NCBI GenBank assembly: GCA_003278425.1
Contig: QCFE01000003.1
Span: 1-64,000 of the forward strand
Direction of reading: 5' to 3'
Source: Prochlorococcus sp. AG-363-B11
GTDB lineage: Bacteria > Cyanobacteriota > Cyanobacteriia > PCC-6307 > Cyanobiaceae
Length of the DNA stretch: 64,000 nucleotides
Below are positions 55,949-64,000 of this stretch, in pieces. The first letter of the stretch is position 1. Each line of letters opens with the position of its first letter. The notes beneath the pieces were generated by a model. That model did no database searches and had not been told where the DNA came from. It was given only the letters and a program-made list of their open reading frames with translations. The position numbers and the translations under genes were made by a program.

Positions 55949-57526
55949 ATGCCCAACATGGGTGATCTTTCATCTTTAACTAACCAATCAATGCCTGCTC
56001 CTGGAGACTTACTCAACCTTTCGCTTAATGCACAAGCAATTCTCCCAGAAGGTTTTGTTCTTTTGGCTCTTATAGGAACATTATTGGTTGATCTTGCTGG
56101 GGAAGAACCCGCTAAAAAGTGGTCACCTCCAATTTGTTATGCAGGGCTAGGCTCTGCTCTAATAGTTCTAACGTTTCAATGGGATGGAATTCCCGAAACA
56201 GCCTTTCTAGGTGCATTTATCGTTGACAATTTCTCAATCGCTTTTAGAGGAGTTGTTGCACTTTCGACTCTTATGTCATTGCTTATAAGTTGGAGATACG
56301 CTGATCAGAGTGGAAGTCCTATAGGGGAATATGCAGCAATTCTTTTAGCAGCAACTCTAGGGGCGATGCTTTTATGTGGATCCACAGACTTAATAAGTGT
56401 TTTTATATCATTAGAAACCCTTTCAGTAGCTAGCTACTTACTTTCTGGTTATCTAAAACGCGATGCTAAAAGCTCTGAAGCAGCTCTCAAATATTTACTT
56501 GTTGGTTCAGCGGCAGCAGCTGTCTTCCTATATGGGGCATCTTTACTTTACGGGCTAAGTGGGTCAACCAGTCTTGAAAGCATTGGCATTGCGCTCCAAG
56601 CTAGTCCAAAACCATTAGCAGCTTTAGCTCTCGTATTCATTCTTGCAACAGTTGCATTCAAAATAGCAGCCGTACCTTTTCATCAATGGACTCCAGATGT
56701 TTATGAAGGCTCTCCTACTCCAGTAGTTGCATTTCTTTCAGTCGGATCTAAAGCTGCAGGTTTTGCTCTCGCAGTAAGACTTTTAGTTGGGTGTTTTGGT
56801 GCTTTTGATATTCAATGGAAACTACTTTTTACTGTCTTGGCAGTTTTGAGCATGACATTAGGAAATGTTGTTGCTCTTGCACAAACTTCAATGAAGAGAA
56901 TGCTTGCCTATAGCTCAATTGGACAAGCTGGTTTCGTAATGATTGGACTTGTTTGTGGCACTGAGCAAGGCTATGCAGCAATGATTCTTTATATGGCTGC
57001 TTACCTATTTATGAATTTAGGTGCTTTTGCATGCATTATTCTTTTCTCACTGAGAACAGGCAGCGACAGAATTGTGGATTATGCCGGTTTATATCAAAAA
57101 GACCCATTGATCACACTTGGTTTAAGTCTTTGCCTTCTTTCTTTGGGTGGTATACCTCCTATGATTGGTTTTTTTGGAAAAATATATCTTTTCTTTGCTG
57201 GCTGGGCAGATGGCCAGTATTTATTAGTAATAGTAGGGCTTGTAACCTCTGTAATCTCAATCTATTACTATATTTCTGTAATAAAAATGATGGTAGTAAA
57301 AGAACCTCAAGAATCATCCGATCTTGTAAAAGATTATCCATTAATTCAATGGAATTTACCTGGGATGCCGCCTCTTAGGTTTGCTCTTCTAACTTGTTTA
57401 TTTGCCACTGCAATTGGAGGAGTGCTCTCAAATCCATTATTTAAATGGGCAAATACTGCTGTAGCAGGAACTCCTATTTTCCAGGAAGCTTTGGCCTTCG
57501 CAGCAAATCAAGGTGGGATAGGTTAA
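55949..57526 (+). CDS. ndhB: NAD(P)H-quinone oxidoreductase subunit 2 (NDH-1, NdhB)
   Basis: NdhB is a proton-pumping membrane subunit of the cyanobacterial NDH-1 complex, used in cyclic electron flow, respiration and CO2 uptake. The 525-residue protein has about 14 hydrophobic segments. It carries antiporter-like lysines and glutamates in [68 protein letters not shown] and [23 protein letters not shown] 55949 (MPNMGDLSS) or 55958 (MGDLSSLT) may be the start. It is divergent from topA and is followed by a DevA-like ATPase after 6 bp. Confidence 0.96.
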   Translation: MPNMGDLSSLTNQSMPAPGDLLNLSLNAQAILPEGFVLLALIGTLLVDLAGEEPAKKWSPPICYAGLGSALIVLTFQWDGIPETAFLGAFIVDNFSIAFRGVVALSTLMSLLISWRYADQSGSPIGEYAAILLAATLGAMLLCGSTDLISVFISLETLSVASYLLSGYLKRDAKSSEAALKYLLVGSAAAAVFLYGASLLYGLSGSTSLESIGIALQASPKPLAALALVFILATVAFKIAAVPFHQWTPDVYEGSPTPVVAFLSVGSKAAGFALAVRLLVGCFGAFDIQWKLLFTVLAVLSMTLGNVVALAQTSMKRMLAYSSIGQAGFVMIGLVCGTEQGYAAMILYMAAYLFMNLGAFACIILFSLRTGSDRIVDYAGLYQKDPLITLGLSLCLLSLGGIPPMIGFFGKIYLFFAGWADGQYLLVIVGLVTSVISIYYYISVIKMMVVKEPQESSDLVKDYPLIQWNLPGMPPLRFALLTCLFATAIGGVLSNPLFKWANTAVAGTPIFQEALAFAANQGGIG

Positions 57527-57532
57527 ATAACT

Positions 57533-58213
57533 TTGGAGAATGTTGTTGCCAAACTTTCTAATGTAAGCAAGCTCTATGGAGAGGGTGATTTAGAGGTAAA
57601 AGCCCTTGATAATTTGAATTTAGAAGTACTTAGGGGGGACTATCTGGCAGTTATGGGGGCGAGTGGTTCTGGAAAGAGTACCGCTATGAATATTCTTGGT
57701 TGCCTGGATAGACCAACTCATGGCCATTACCAACTCAACGGAAATGCAGTTGAGGAACTCACCGATGATGAGCTTGCTGACCTTCGTAATCAAGAACTTG
57801 GTTTTGTATTTCAGCAATTTCATTTACTGCAGGACTCAACAGCCTTGGAAAATGTAATGTTACCAATGCTTTACGCTTGCATACCTCCTTATAAAAGGAA
57901 AGAGTTAGCCGAAGCAGCTTTAGAAAGAGTAGGTCTAAAAGAAAGAATGAACAATCGTCCAAATCAGCTTTCCGGTGGACAGCAACAACGTGTTGCAATA
58001 GCTAGAGCAATCATTAACAAGCCTTCTCTTCTTCTTGCAGATGAGCCTACAGGTGCTCTTGATTCAAATACCACTGAAGATGTCCTTAATTTATTCGATG
58101 ATTTACATAATCAAGGGATAACTTTGGTACTAGTTACGCATGAGGACGAAGTGGCATTGAGAGCCAAAAGAAGAGCTCTTTTCAAAGACGGAACAATTAT
58201 CCAAATTTCCTAA
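57533..58213 (+). CDS. ABC transporter ATP-binding protein (DevA/LolD/MacB-like)
   Basis: The 226-residue ATPase has Walker [15 protein letters not shown] (about 39-52), a LolD-type [18 protein letters not shown] (about 91-108), the signature [15 protein letters not shown] (about 141-155) and Walker [13 protein letters not shown] (about 162-173). This is the MacB/DevA subgroup that powers lipoprotein or glycolipid export with a separate permease, which is not here. The start is TTG 57533, 6 bp after the ndhB stop; the pairing with ndhB looks accidental. Confidence 0.88.
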   Translation: MENVVAKLSNVSKLYGEGDLEVKALDNLNLEVLRGDYLAVMGASGSGKSTAMNILGCLDRPTHGHYQLNGNAVEELTDDELADLRNQELGFVFQQFHLLQDSTALENVMLPMLYACIPPYKRKELAEAALERVGLKERMNNRPNQLSGGQQQRVAIARAIINKPSLLLADEPTGALDSNTTEDVLNLFDDLHNQGITLVLVTHEDEVALRAKRRALFKDGTIIQIS

Positions 58214-58226
58214 GAAGTTCAATTCC

Positions 58227-58988
58227 TTACTCCCAACGATTCCAAGTTTCCTCTCTAATTCCATTAACAACCCTTAGCTGGCCAGACAGGTCCAGTCCTT
58301 GGATAGACCAAATTTCATCTGAGTCAATTTTTTGGATTTGTTTGTCCCAAAGGAGTCTTTCTCCCTCCTTACAAAGATATGCAGGATTGATCAACAGGCC
58401 TAACGCTTTTTCAATAGCTACAAGGACTTCTAAGGACCATTGCAAACTAGAAGGCCTACCTAAAGAAAAAAACTCAGACAAAGAAGCTCCTTGATTAGGA
58501 ACTGGATTACATACATTCAAACCAATCCCAATACAAAGCAATACTGGCGTTTTTCCTCGATAAGTAACACGAGGCAATAATCCAGCCACTTTTCTTCCAC
58601 AAACCAACAAATCATTAGGCCACTTAATTCGTGCTGGAATGTTACTTTTTTCTAATCTATTAGCCAGAGCTACAGCTACTCCAAGACCAAACAAGCCTGC
58701 AGAGTGATTCAAGTCTTTGCAAGGGATTGCCGCACTAAGCCAAACTCCTCCTCGAGGAGAATTCCAGACACGTCCTCTTTGACCTTTTCCATGAGATTGT
58801 CTTCCAGCAAAAAAAGCTTTTGGGTTATGTAGTGAGCTTCGTGGAGATTTGAGCCATTTTGCAAGCTCTACTTCAGTGCTTCCACAAACAGGTTTCCATC
58901 TTAATTGCCACGATTCCTTCAATCCACCAGTTTTTTTATTGAGAAATGAAATTGGAGCTGCACCAGTCCATGAAGAAAAATTCCTCAT
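58227..58988 (-). CDS. birA: Biotin--[acetyl-CoA-carboxylase] ligase
   Basis: The enzyme attaches biotin to AccB. The 253-residue protein is monofunctional: it lacks the N-terminal HTH of E. coli BirA and so cannot repress transcription. The nucleotide/biotin site is shown by GRQSHGKGQRGRVWNSPRGGVWLSAAI (about 62-88) and RIKWPNDLLVCGRKVAGLL (about 118-136), plus IGIGLNV. The C-terminal domain is small (LDLSGQLRVVNG). It is convergent with the ABC ATPase (13 bp between stops) and divergent from the DUF721 gene across 174 bp. Confidence 0.92.
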   Translation of the reverse strand: MRNFSSWTGAAPISFLNKKTGGLKESWQLRWKPVCGSTEVELAKWLKSPRSSLHNPKAFFAGRQSHGKGQRGRVWNSPRGGVWLSAAIPCKDLNHSAGLFGLGVAVALANRLEKSNIPARIKWPNDLLVCGRKVAGLLPRVTYRGKTPVLLCIGIGLNVCNPVPNQGASLSEFFSLGRPSSLQWSLEVLVAIEKALGLLINPAYLCKEGERLLWDKQIQKIDSDEIWSIQGLDLSGQLRVVNGIREETWNRWE

Positions 58989-59162
58989 CTTCTAAAACTT
59001 TTAGAAAGTTTCAAATTCTTGAACCATTACTTTAAGCATATTTTTTCCACTTTTCTTAGAGAACTTACTTAATTGATTAATAAGCAGGCTTTAATAAAAT
59101 AAATCCATACGATCTCTAAAGAGTAAATAGAAATCTATAAAACTTAGACTTAAAGTAAAGTC

Positions 59163-59678
59163 ATGAAAGCCTCTAACCATCAAACCAAAAAAGCCGATAA
59201 TTGGGAAGATTCACAGGAAGAGTCAAAGAAAAAACCTTCTTCTTTATCAACTTGCCTTAGTGAGTTGAAAACTGAATGGAATAAAAATAAAAAAGTTGCC
59301 GCATTGTGGCAAGACTGGGGCAAAATAGCTGGCCATAAACTTTCAGCCCATTGCAAGCCTTTAACTTTTCAAGGAGGTGTCCTAACAGTCGGTGCTCAAC
59401 ATCCACAGTGGAGACAAGCCTTGATTTTTAATCGAAATCAGTTAATAGCTGCACTTAGAGCACAAGGTCATACCATAAAAGATCTAAGAGTGAAACAATA
59501 TCATCCACAAAAACAAATTCTAAAAAAAGAGGAACATGTTATCTGGGCTAAACATCCAAGTAGATGGGATATTCATGGAAAAACTATATGTCCAATTTGT
59601 AATGCGCCTTCACCTGCAGGCGAAATATCATTATGGAGAAAATGTGGACTTTGCCGCAGAAAAGATCTCTCAAATTAA
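59163..59678 (+). CDS. DciA-like DUF721 protein with C-terminal zinc ribbon
   Basis: The central part (WKNKK-type KVAALWQDWGKIAGHKLSAHCKPLTFQGGVLTVGAQHPQWRQALIFNRNQLIAAL, about 40-98) is a KH-like DUF721 domain related to DciA, which loads the replicative helicase DnaB in bacteria lacking DnaC. The C-terminus adds CPIC and CGLC pairs (about 141-144 and 163-166), a likely zinc ribbon missing from standard DciA. The N-terminal 30 residues are charged. Helicase loading is inferred from the family. A hairpin (59676-59705) overlaps its stop codon and that of menG. Confidence 0.75.
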   Translation: MKASNHQTKKADNWEDSQEESKKKPSSLSTCLSELKTEWNKNKKVAALWQDWGKIAGHKLSAHCKPLTFQGGVLTVGAQHPQWRQALIFNRNQLIAALRAQGHTIKDLRVKQYHPQKQILKKEEHVIWAKHPSRWDIHGKTICPICNAPSPAGEISLWRKCGLCRRKDLSN

Positions 59679-59705
59679 CTCAAAGAAACCTATTGCTTTG
59701 AGTTA
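59676..59705. terminator. 10-bp hairpin containing both convergent stop codons
   Basis: TAACTCAAAG (59676-59685) pairs perfectly with CTTTGAGTTA (59696-59705) around a 10-base loop. The first arm begins with the TAA of the DciA-like gene and the second ends with the complement of the menG TAA. It probably terminates transcription from both sides. Confidence 0.6.
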
Positions 59706-60404
59706 GGCTGTTAATAACAAAATACCCATTTGACCTCCTGCGATCAGTTTATAGCGAGCCTTATCAAATCCTAGTTTCATTGCCATTTCCTTTTGAGAAC
59801 TTCCTTCTGGGAAGTTTTTCAAGCTTTCTTCAAGATAAGCATATTCCTCTCTAAGCCCTATCAATGAAGCGATAGGCACTACTACACTACGCAAATAGAA
59901 TTTCTGAAAACGAGCAGTTTTTGAACCCTCTATTGGGTGATTAAAATCTAAAATCCCTGCTTGAGCACCCGGTTTCAAAAGCCGATGAATTTCTTTTAAA
60001 CCAGCTTCAGGATTTGCAAGGTTGCGTAATCCATATGCCATGACCACACCGTCAAAAGAACCAGATGGCAGCCCTGTATTTAATACATCCTCTTTTAACC
60101 AGGAAATCGCTAAAGAAGAGTTAGCAAGAGAGCGTTTTCTTGCTTGAACAATTTGCGAATTTGAGAAGTCAACACCCAAAACACTCCCTGATGGGTCAAC
60201 TAATTTTGCTAAAGCCAAACTTAGATCACCTGTGCCACAACAAAGATCTATCCAATTTTCACCGGAGGAAGGCTCTAGCAAGGACAATAAGTTCTTTTTC
60301 CAAAGTCGATGGAGACCAAAGCTAAATAGATCATTTAAGAAGTCATATTTGTGGGAAATAGACTCAAATAAGTTTTGAATTGATTTAGGATCTCGAGGTT
60401 TCAC
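59703..60404 (-). CDS. menG: Demethylphylloquinone/quinone C-methyltransferase (MenG/UbiE)
   Basis: The SAM-dependent enzyme methylates the quinone ring; in cyanobacteria it finishes phylloquinone, the photosystem I cofactor. The 233-residue sequence has the UbiE/MenG pattern: FESISHKYDFLNDLFSFGLHRLWKK (13-37), SAM motif I WIDLCCGTGDLSLAL (about 52-66), VMAYGLRNLANPEAGLKEIHRLLKPG (about 121-146) and a GGQMGILLLTA end. The start ATG 60404 is clear. It lies 69 bp after hisF on the same strand. Confidence 0.93.
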   Translation of the reverse strand: MKPRDPKSIQNLFESISHKYDFLNDLFSFGLHRLWKKNLLSLLEPSSGENWIDLCCGTGDLSLALAKLVDPSGSVLGVDFSNSQIVQARKRSLANSSLAISWLKEDVLNTGLPSGSFDGVVMAYGLRNLANPEAGLKEIHRLLKPGAQAGILDFNHPIEGSKTARFQKFYLRSVVVPIASLIGLREEYAYLEESLKNFPEGSSQKEMAMKLGFDKARYKLIAGGQMGILLLTA

Positions 60405-60473
60405 TTAAGGAATTGCTAAAAAAATTGAGCTCAAATGTTTTAAATACACCATTGATCTAATTTTAAAAATCAT

Positions 60474-61247
60474 TCAATATTCAAGAGGTCTTATTAATAA
60501 ATTCTTTTGTAAAAGGTAATTTTTTATTTGTGCAATACTCAGATCCTCATCATGTAAAAGCGATGCCAGCAAAGCAGCTGAAGCCTTCCCTTCATGAAAA
60601 GCTTGGTAAACATGGTCAAGACATCCTGCTCCGCCTGATGCAATGACGGGGATAGTTACTGACTCTGCAATAGTTCGCGTTAAATCCAAGTCGTAACCTT
60701 TTTGAGTACCATCCCCATCCATAGACGTTAAAAGTATTTCCCCAGCACCTAATGCACAAACTTCTTTTGCCCAAGTTAGAGCATCTAAGCCTGTATTCTT
60801 TCGACCACCATTAACATAAACATCCCAACCAAAGGTCGTATGAGATCTGCGCTTTGCATCAATTGCTACAACAATGCACTGACAACCAAATTGGCTTGCT
60901 CCCTTACTTATAAGATCAGGATTTGTAACCGCAGATGAATTAAGACTAATCTTGTCAGCACCTGCCCTTAAAAGTTCTGTAATCCCTTCAATAGAACTGA
61001 TACCGCCACCAACAGTAAAAGGAATAGTTACTGATTCTGCAGTTCTTCTGACAATATCAATTAATGTTGCTCTTGCTTCATGACTAGCTGCTATATCTAA
61101 AAAAACCAACTCATCTGCACCTTCCTTGCTATACCGACATGCCAGTTCTACAGGGTCTCCAGCATCTCTCAATCCAACAAAGTTAACACCTTTGACAACT
61201 CGTCCATTTGCAACATCAAGACAAGGAATTAAGCGAAGAGCTACCAT
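60474..61247 (-). CDS. hisF: Imidazole glycerol phosphate synthase, cyclase subunit
   Basis: HisF cyclises PRFAR with ammonia from HisH into imidazole glycerol phosphate and AICAR, in histidine and purine metabolism. The (beta/alpha)8 barrel has catalytic Asp in [16 protein letters not shown] (5-20) and in VVAIDAKRR (about 125-133), and the phosphate sites [10 protein letters not shown] (about 76-85) and [13 protein letters not shown] use ATG 61247 (MVALRLIPC) rather than the frame's earlier ATG 61256. HisH is not nearby. Confidence 0.96.
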   Translation of the reverse strand: MVALRLIPCLDVANGRVVKGVNFVGLRDAGDPVELACRYSKEGADELVFLDIAASHEARATLIDIVRRTAESVTIPFTVGGGISSIEGITELLRAGADKISLNSSAVTNPDLISKGASQFGCQCIVVAIDAKRRSHTTFGWDVYVNGGRKNTGLDALTWAKEVCALGAGEILLTSMDGDGTQKGYDLDLTRTIAESVTIPVIASGGAGCLDHVYQAFHEGKASAALLASLLHDEDLSIAQIKNYLLQKNLLIRPLEY

Positions 61248-61308
61248 AAACTTCAAATTAATGTACAGCGACTGTTAGGGTTGCCCAACAACTCAAGCCT
61301 TGCAGATC

Positions 61309-61533
61309 ATGCCCCAGTCAGTAAACCTTACAAAAATAGGATCAAGGGTCAAAATTGATCTTGACAAAGTTAGAGATAGAATTTCAGGTAATTTGATCAA
61401 ACAAATTTCTTCCGACCCTCGCGCTACTGTAATGGATTACAAGATGACAGACGGCGGAGGAGTAGGAGTTGTCTTAAAGCTGGCAGATGGAACTAAGAAT
61501 TGGTTCTTTGACAGTGAAGTTGGACGTGGGTGA
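61309..61533 (+). CDS. DUF2862 family protein, 74 residues
   Basis: The small soluble protein has VNLTKIGSRVKIDLDKVRDRI, then KMTDGGGVGVVLKLADGTKNWFFDSEVG, the typical DUF2862 barrel-like pattern known from cyanobacteria. The start at ATG 61309 (MPQSVNLT) is preferred over 61300. Its position beside chlG with the stop 12 bp before the chlG start suggests cotranscription and possibly a pigment or photosystem role, which is inference. The function is unknown. Confidence 0.8.
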   Translation: MPQSVNLTKIGSRVKIDLDKVRDRISGNLIKQISSDPRATVMDYKMTDGGGVGVVLKLADGTKNWFFDSEVGRG

Positions 61534-61544
61534 GGAGCAGAAAC

Positions 61545-62495
61545 GTGAGTGATACTCGTCAGCTCCTTGGAATCAAAGGAGGTTCTGAAACAACCAACAT
61601 CTGGAAGCTGCGTCTGCAGCTAATGAAGCCCATTACATGGATACCTTTGCTTTGGGGAGTGGTTTGTGGTGCTGCGGCAAGTGGTAATTATCATTGGAAT
61701 ATAAGTAATTTCCTCGCGTCGCTAGCTTGTATGGTCATGAGTGGTCCTCTCCTAACGGGCTACACGCAAACAATTAACGACTACTATGACAGGGAAATTG
61801 ATGCTATCAACGAGCCTAGTCGTCCCATACCCTCAGGTGCGATCTCTTTAACCCAAGTACGATTACAAATCTTGGCTCTTTTAGGAGCAGGTCTTGCTTG
61901 TGCATATGGTCTTGATAAATGGGCAGGACATTCTACTCCAACTGTATTATTACTAGCTCTTGGTGGTTCTTTTGTAAGCTATATATATTCTGCACCACCA
62001 TTAAAACTCAAACAAAATGGCTGGTTAGGAAATTATGCCCTTGGCGCAAGTTATATAGCTTTACCTTGGTGGGCAGGACAAGCCCTTTTTGGAGAACTCA
62101 CATGGACAACGGCTTTTTTAACTTTGGCTTACAGCCTATCTGGCTTAGGTATCGCAGTAATTAATGATTTTAAAAGTGTAGAAGGAGACAGAGCCTTAGG
62201 CTTGAACTCTCTCCCTGTAGTCTTTGGTATCAGGAACGCAAGTTTTATCAGTGCAGGAATGATTAATATTTTTCAATTGGCGATGGTTGGGGTCCTAATA
62301 ATTATTGGACAACATCTAGCTTCCGTCATTTTAGTCTTATTAATTGTTCCACAAATCACCTTTCAAGACATCTGGTTGCTAAGAGATCCTCTAGCATTTG
62401 ATGTAAAATACCAAGCCAGTGCGCAACCTTTTCTTATTTTAGGAATGCTTGTAACAGCCATAGCCATAGGGCATAGCTCACTTATCAATCTTTAG
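61545..62495 (+). CDS. chlG: Chlorophyll synthase
   Basis: ChlG joins phytyl or geranylgeranyl diphosphate to chlorophyllide in the thylakoid/plasma membrane; in Prochlorococcus the product includes divinyl chlorophyll. The 316-residue UbiA-family protein has QTINDYYDREIDAINEPSRPIPSG (about 75-98) and the second motif NDFKSVEGDRALGLNSLPVVFG (about 206-227), with about eight or nine membrane segments. I start it at GTG 61545 (MSDTRQLLG) because GAGGAG lies 7 bp upstream; GTG 61530 is upstream of this site. The last base overlaps the PBP start. Confidence 0.96.
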   Translation: MSDTRQLLGIKGGSETTNIWKLRLQLMKPITWIPLLWGVVCGAAASGNYHWNISNFLASLACMVMSGPLLTGYTQTINDYYDREIDAINEPSRPIPSGAISLTQVRLQILALLGAGLACAYGLDKWAGHSTPTVLLLALGGSFVSYIYSAPPLKLKQNGWLGNYALGASYIALPWWAGQALFGELTWTTAFLTLAYSLSGLGIAVINDFKSVEGDRALGLNSLPVVFGIRNASFISAGMINIFQLAMVGVLIIIGQHLASVILVLLIVPQITFQDIWLLRDPLAFDVKYQASAQPFLILGMLVTAIAIGHSSLINL

Positions 62496-64000
62496 TGCGC
62501 ATAAAAATTAAAGCATGCTTCCTATTAGCAACAAGTGGGTTAATTTTAGGTTCATGTATAGCTATAACAGAGAATTTTGTAAGTAAGTCAATAGACTCGA
62601 CACTTCCTCCTACTAGCAAGATCAGTAAATTTAATAGACCAGGGACGATCGAATTATTTGCTTCAAAAGGAGAAATTATTCAAAAGCTTGGGCCAGTAAC
62701 CCGTGAAAAGATGAGCTCAGGTGCAATCCCTCAAATAATTAAGAATGCTTTTATAGCTTCAGAAGATAGACGTTTCTATAAACACAAAGGCATTGACTTA
62801 TGGAGTATAAGCAGGGCAATGATTACAAATATCAAAGAACGGGCAATCGTCGAGGGTGGGAGCACTATTACACAACAATTGGCAAGAATGGTCTTTTTGA
62901 ATCAGGACAAAACTATTCAGAGGAAAGTCAAAGAAATGGCTCTTGCATTCAAGCTTGAAAGGAATCTTACTAAAGAAGAAATCATCGAGCAATACCTAAA
63001 TAATGTCTACCTGGGATCCAATGCCTATGGAATTTCAGATGCAGCATGGATTTACTTCAAGAAAACACCTGATTTACTAACACTTGAAGAAGTTGCCCTA
63101 ATTGCTGGATTAGCACCAGCACCATCTCTATACTCCCCTTTAGTAAATAGCGATCTAGCCCTCAAGCGTAGGTATATTGTACTTCATAAAATGAGAATAG
63201 AAAACTTCATATCCAAGTCAGAATTGTCAGCGGCTTTAGACAAGCCATTAAAGCTTCAACCAGCAGCACCGAAATACCTTAGAAGCAAAGCACCTTTCTT
63301 TACAGATTTTATAGAACAAAAGCTTCCTGAACTTTTATCTAAAGAGGATATAGAAGTTGGAGGATTGAAAATTAAAACTAGTCTTTTTCTTGATTGGCAA
63401 GAAAAAGCTAAAGAGGTCATTAGTAAGCAAACACCAATCAATAGTGAGGTAGCAATTGTTTCTATTCAACCTAGTAGCGGACTAATCAGAGTACTTGTAG
63501 GTGGCAAGGATTATGGTAAAAATCAATTCAACAGGGCCACTCAGGCATTAAGGTCACCGGGTTCAACATTTAAGATTTTCCCTTATCTCGCTGCAATCAA
63601 CGAAGGTTATGAACCAGAAGATCTTCTCTATGATACGCCAAGATGTTGGTATGGGTATTGCCCTAAAAACTTTGGGAACTTATACCTAGGGGAAGTCTCC
63701 ATAACAGAAGCATTTACACACTCATTAAATACAATTGCAGTTGACCTCCTAGCAAAGGTTGGTTTTGAAAAGGTAATAGCAACTGCAAACAAATTTGGGA
63801 TAGGAAATGAGCGCGAGCTCGAAAACTATTACCCTTTAGCCATTGGTGCATATGAAGAAACCGTTTTGAATATGACTGCTGCTTATGCTGGTATTACAAA
63901 TAGGGGGTTATATATTAGACCATCTGCGATTGAAGAAATAAGAGGTCCTGGTAATAAGATTCTTTGGAGTCATAATAAAAATAAAAACAATACTAAAAGA
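62495..64000 (+). CDS. Class A penicillin-binding protein (PBP1A-like), 3' end missing
   Basis: The gene starts at GTG 62495, overlapping the TAG of chlG by one base (TAGTG), and runs off the window after 502 codons. An N-terminal signal-anchor (ACFLLATSGLILGSCIAIT) precedes the GT51 transglycosylase domain: SEDRRFYKHKGIDLWSISRA (about 88-107) and EGGSTITQQLARM (about 120-132). The transpeptidase domain follows with SxxK serine in SPGSTFK (about 353-359), SxN in HSLNT (about 411-415), and RGLYIRP. It would build and cross-link peptidoglycan. Confidence 0.93.
   Translation, partial: MRIKIKACFLLATSGLILGSCIAITENFVSKSIDSTLPPTSKISKFNRPGTIELFASKGEIIQKLGPVTREKMSSGAIPQIIKNAFIASEDRRFYKHKGIDLWSISRAMITNIKERAIVEGGSTITQQLARMVFLNQDKTIQRKVKEMALAFKLERNLTKEEIIEQYLNNVYLGSNAYGISDAAWIYFKKTPDLLTLEEVALIAGLAPAPSLYSPLVNSDLALKRRYIVLHKMRIENFISKSELSAALDKPLKLQPAAPKYLRSKAPFFTDFIEQKLPELLSKEDIEVGGLKIKTSLFLDWQEKAKEVISKQTPINSEVAIVSIQPSSGLIRVLVGGKDYGKNQFNRATQALRSPGSTFKIFPYLAAINEGYEPEDLLYDTPRCWYGYCPKNFGNLYLGEVSITEAFTHSLNTIAVDLLAKVGFEKVIATANKFGIGNERELENYYPLAIGAYEETVLNMTAAYAGITNRGLYIRPSAIEEIRGPGNKILWSHNKNKNNTKR

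Overview
The window is core chromosome of a marine picocyanobacterium, almost certainly a low-light Prochlorococcus. The evidence is the gene content: a SigA-type principal sigma factor, psaF-psaJ, petC-petA, ndhB, chlG, a high-light-inducible protein, cyAbrB, cyanobacterial hypothetical families, and a 62-residue protein that looks like the published hyperconserved picocyanobacterial protein. By eye the sequence is AT-rich (mid-to-high 30s percent GC, not computed). That fits SS120/MIT9211-like strains better than MED4-like (about 31%) or MIT9313-like (about 50%) genomes. I see no transposase, phage gene, CRISPR array, rRNA or genomic island. Genes are densely packed on both strands.

Layout. 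Positions 1-10.3 kb: 3' end of rpoD, hemC, pyrophosphatase, a carboxypeptidase Taq, a YjbQ protein, a pterin dehydratase followed by a ferric-iron ABC permease, a flippase-like membrane protein, an orphan larC and two uncharacterised cyanobacterial proteins. 10.3-18.1 kb: exonuclease III, hemL, a band-7 protein, YajQ, a SLOG-fold protein, a BioD/DRTGG protein, an SDR and map. 18.1-21.1 kb: a translation cluster of rplS, tRNA-Trp, the 62-aa protein, tRNA-Asp and gltX, rich in inverted repeats. 21.1-25.3 kb: a cation/proton antiporter, hli, tsaD, psaF-psaJ and gmk. 25.3-32.4 kb: rqcH, a small membrane protein, tatC, petC-petA, lgt, cobM and a RodZ-like HTH protein. 32.4-37.7 kb: ppx, a plastoquinone-pathway prenyltransferase, an S66 peptidase, ispD and fabG. 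37.8-42.0 kb: a lone groEL and a DrrAB-like exporter.

42.1-47.9 kb holds the respiratory terminal oxidase locus: heme A genes ctaA-ctaB run divergently from ctaC-ctaD-ctaE, with a cyAbrB regulator behind. 47.9-55.8 kb: ribE, an aldo/keto reductase with a ferredoxin-like tail, and a tight minus-strand run of topA, a small lipoprotein, a DUF2232 membrane protein, a CobT-like protein and a PotD-like Tat lipoprotein. 55.9-64 kb: ndhB, a DevA/LolD-like ATPase, birA, a DciA-like protein with a zinc ribbon, menG, hisF, DUF2862, chlG and the 5' part of a class A penicillin-binding protein.

Many genes serve photosynthetic and respiratory membranes: tetrapyrrole supply (hemC, hemL, chlG, ctaA, ctaB, cobM), quinones (ubiA-type enzyme, menG), the Rieske protein and its likely Tat export route (tatC next to petC), and NDH-1 and oxidase subunits. 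Streamlining shows in three overlapping convergent gene tails, several 1-14 nt same-strand overlaps, and frequent GTG/TTG starts. The best candidates for undescribed biology are the rplS leader, which can fold as a pseudoknot or a competing hairpin, and the hairpin-rich tRNA-Trp / 62-aa gene / tRNA-Asp segment beside it. No large unknown system is visible.
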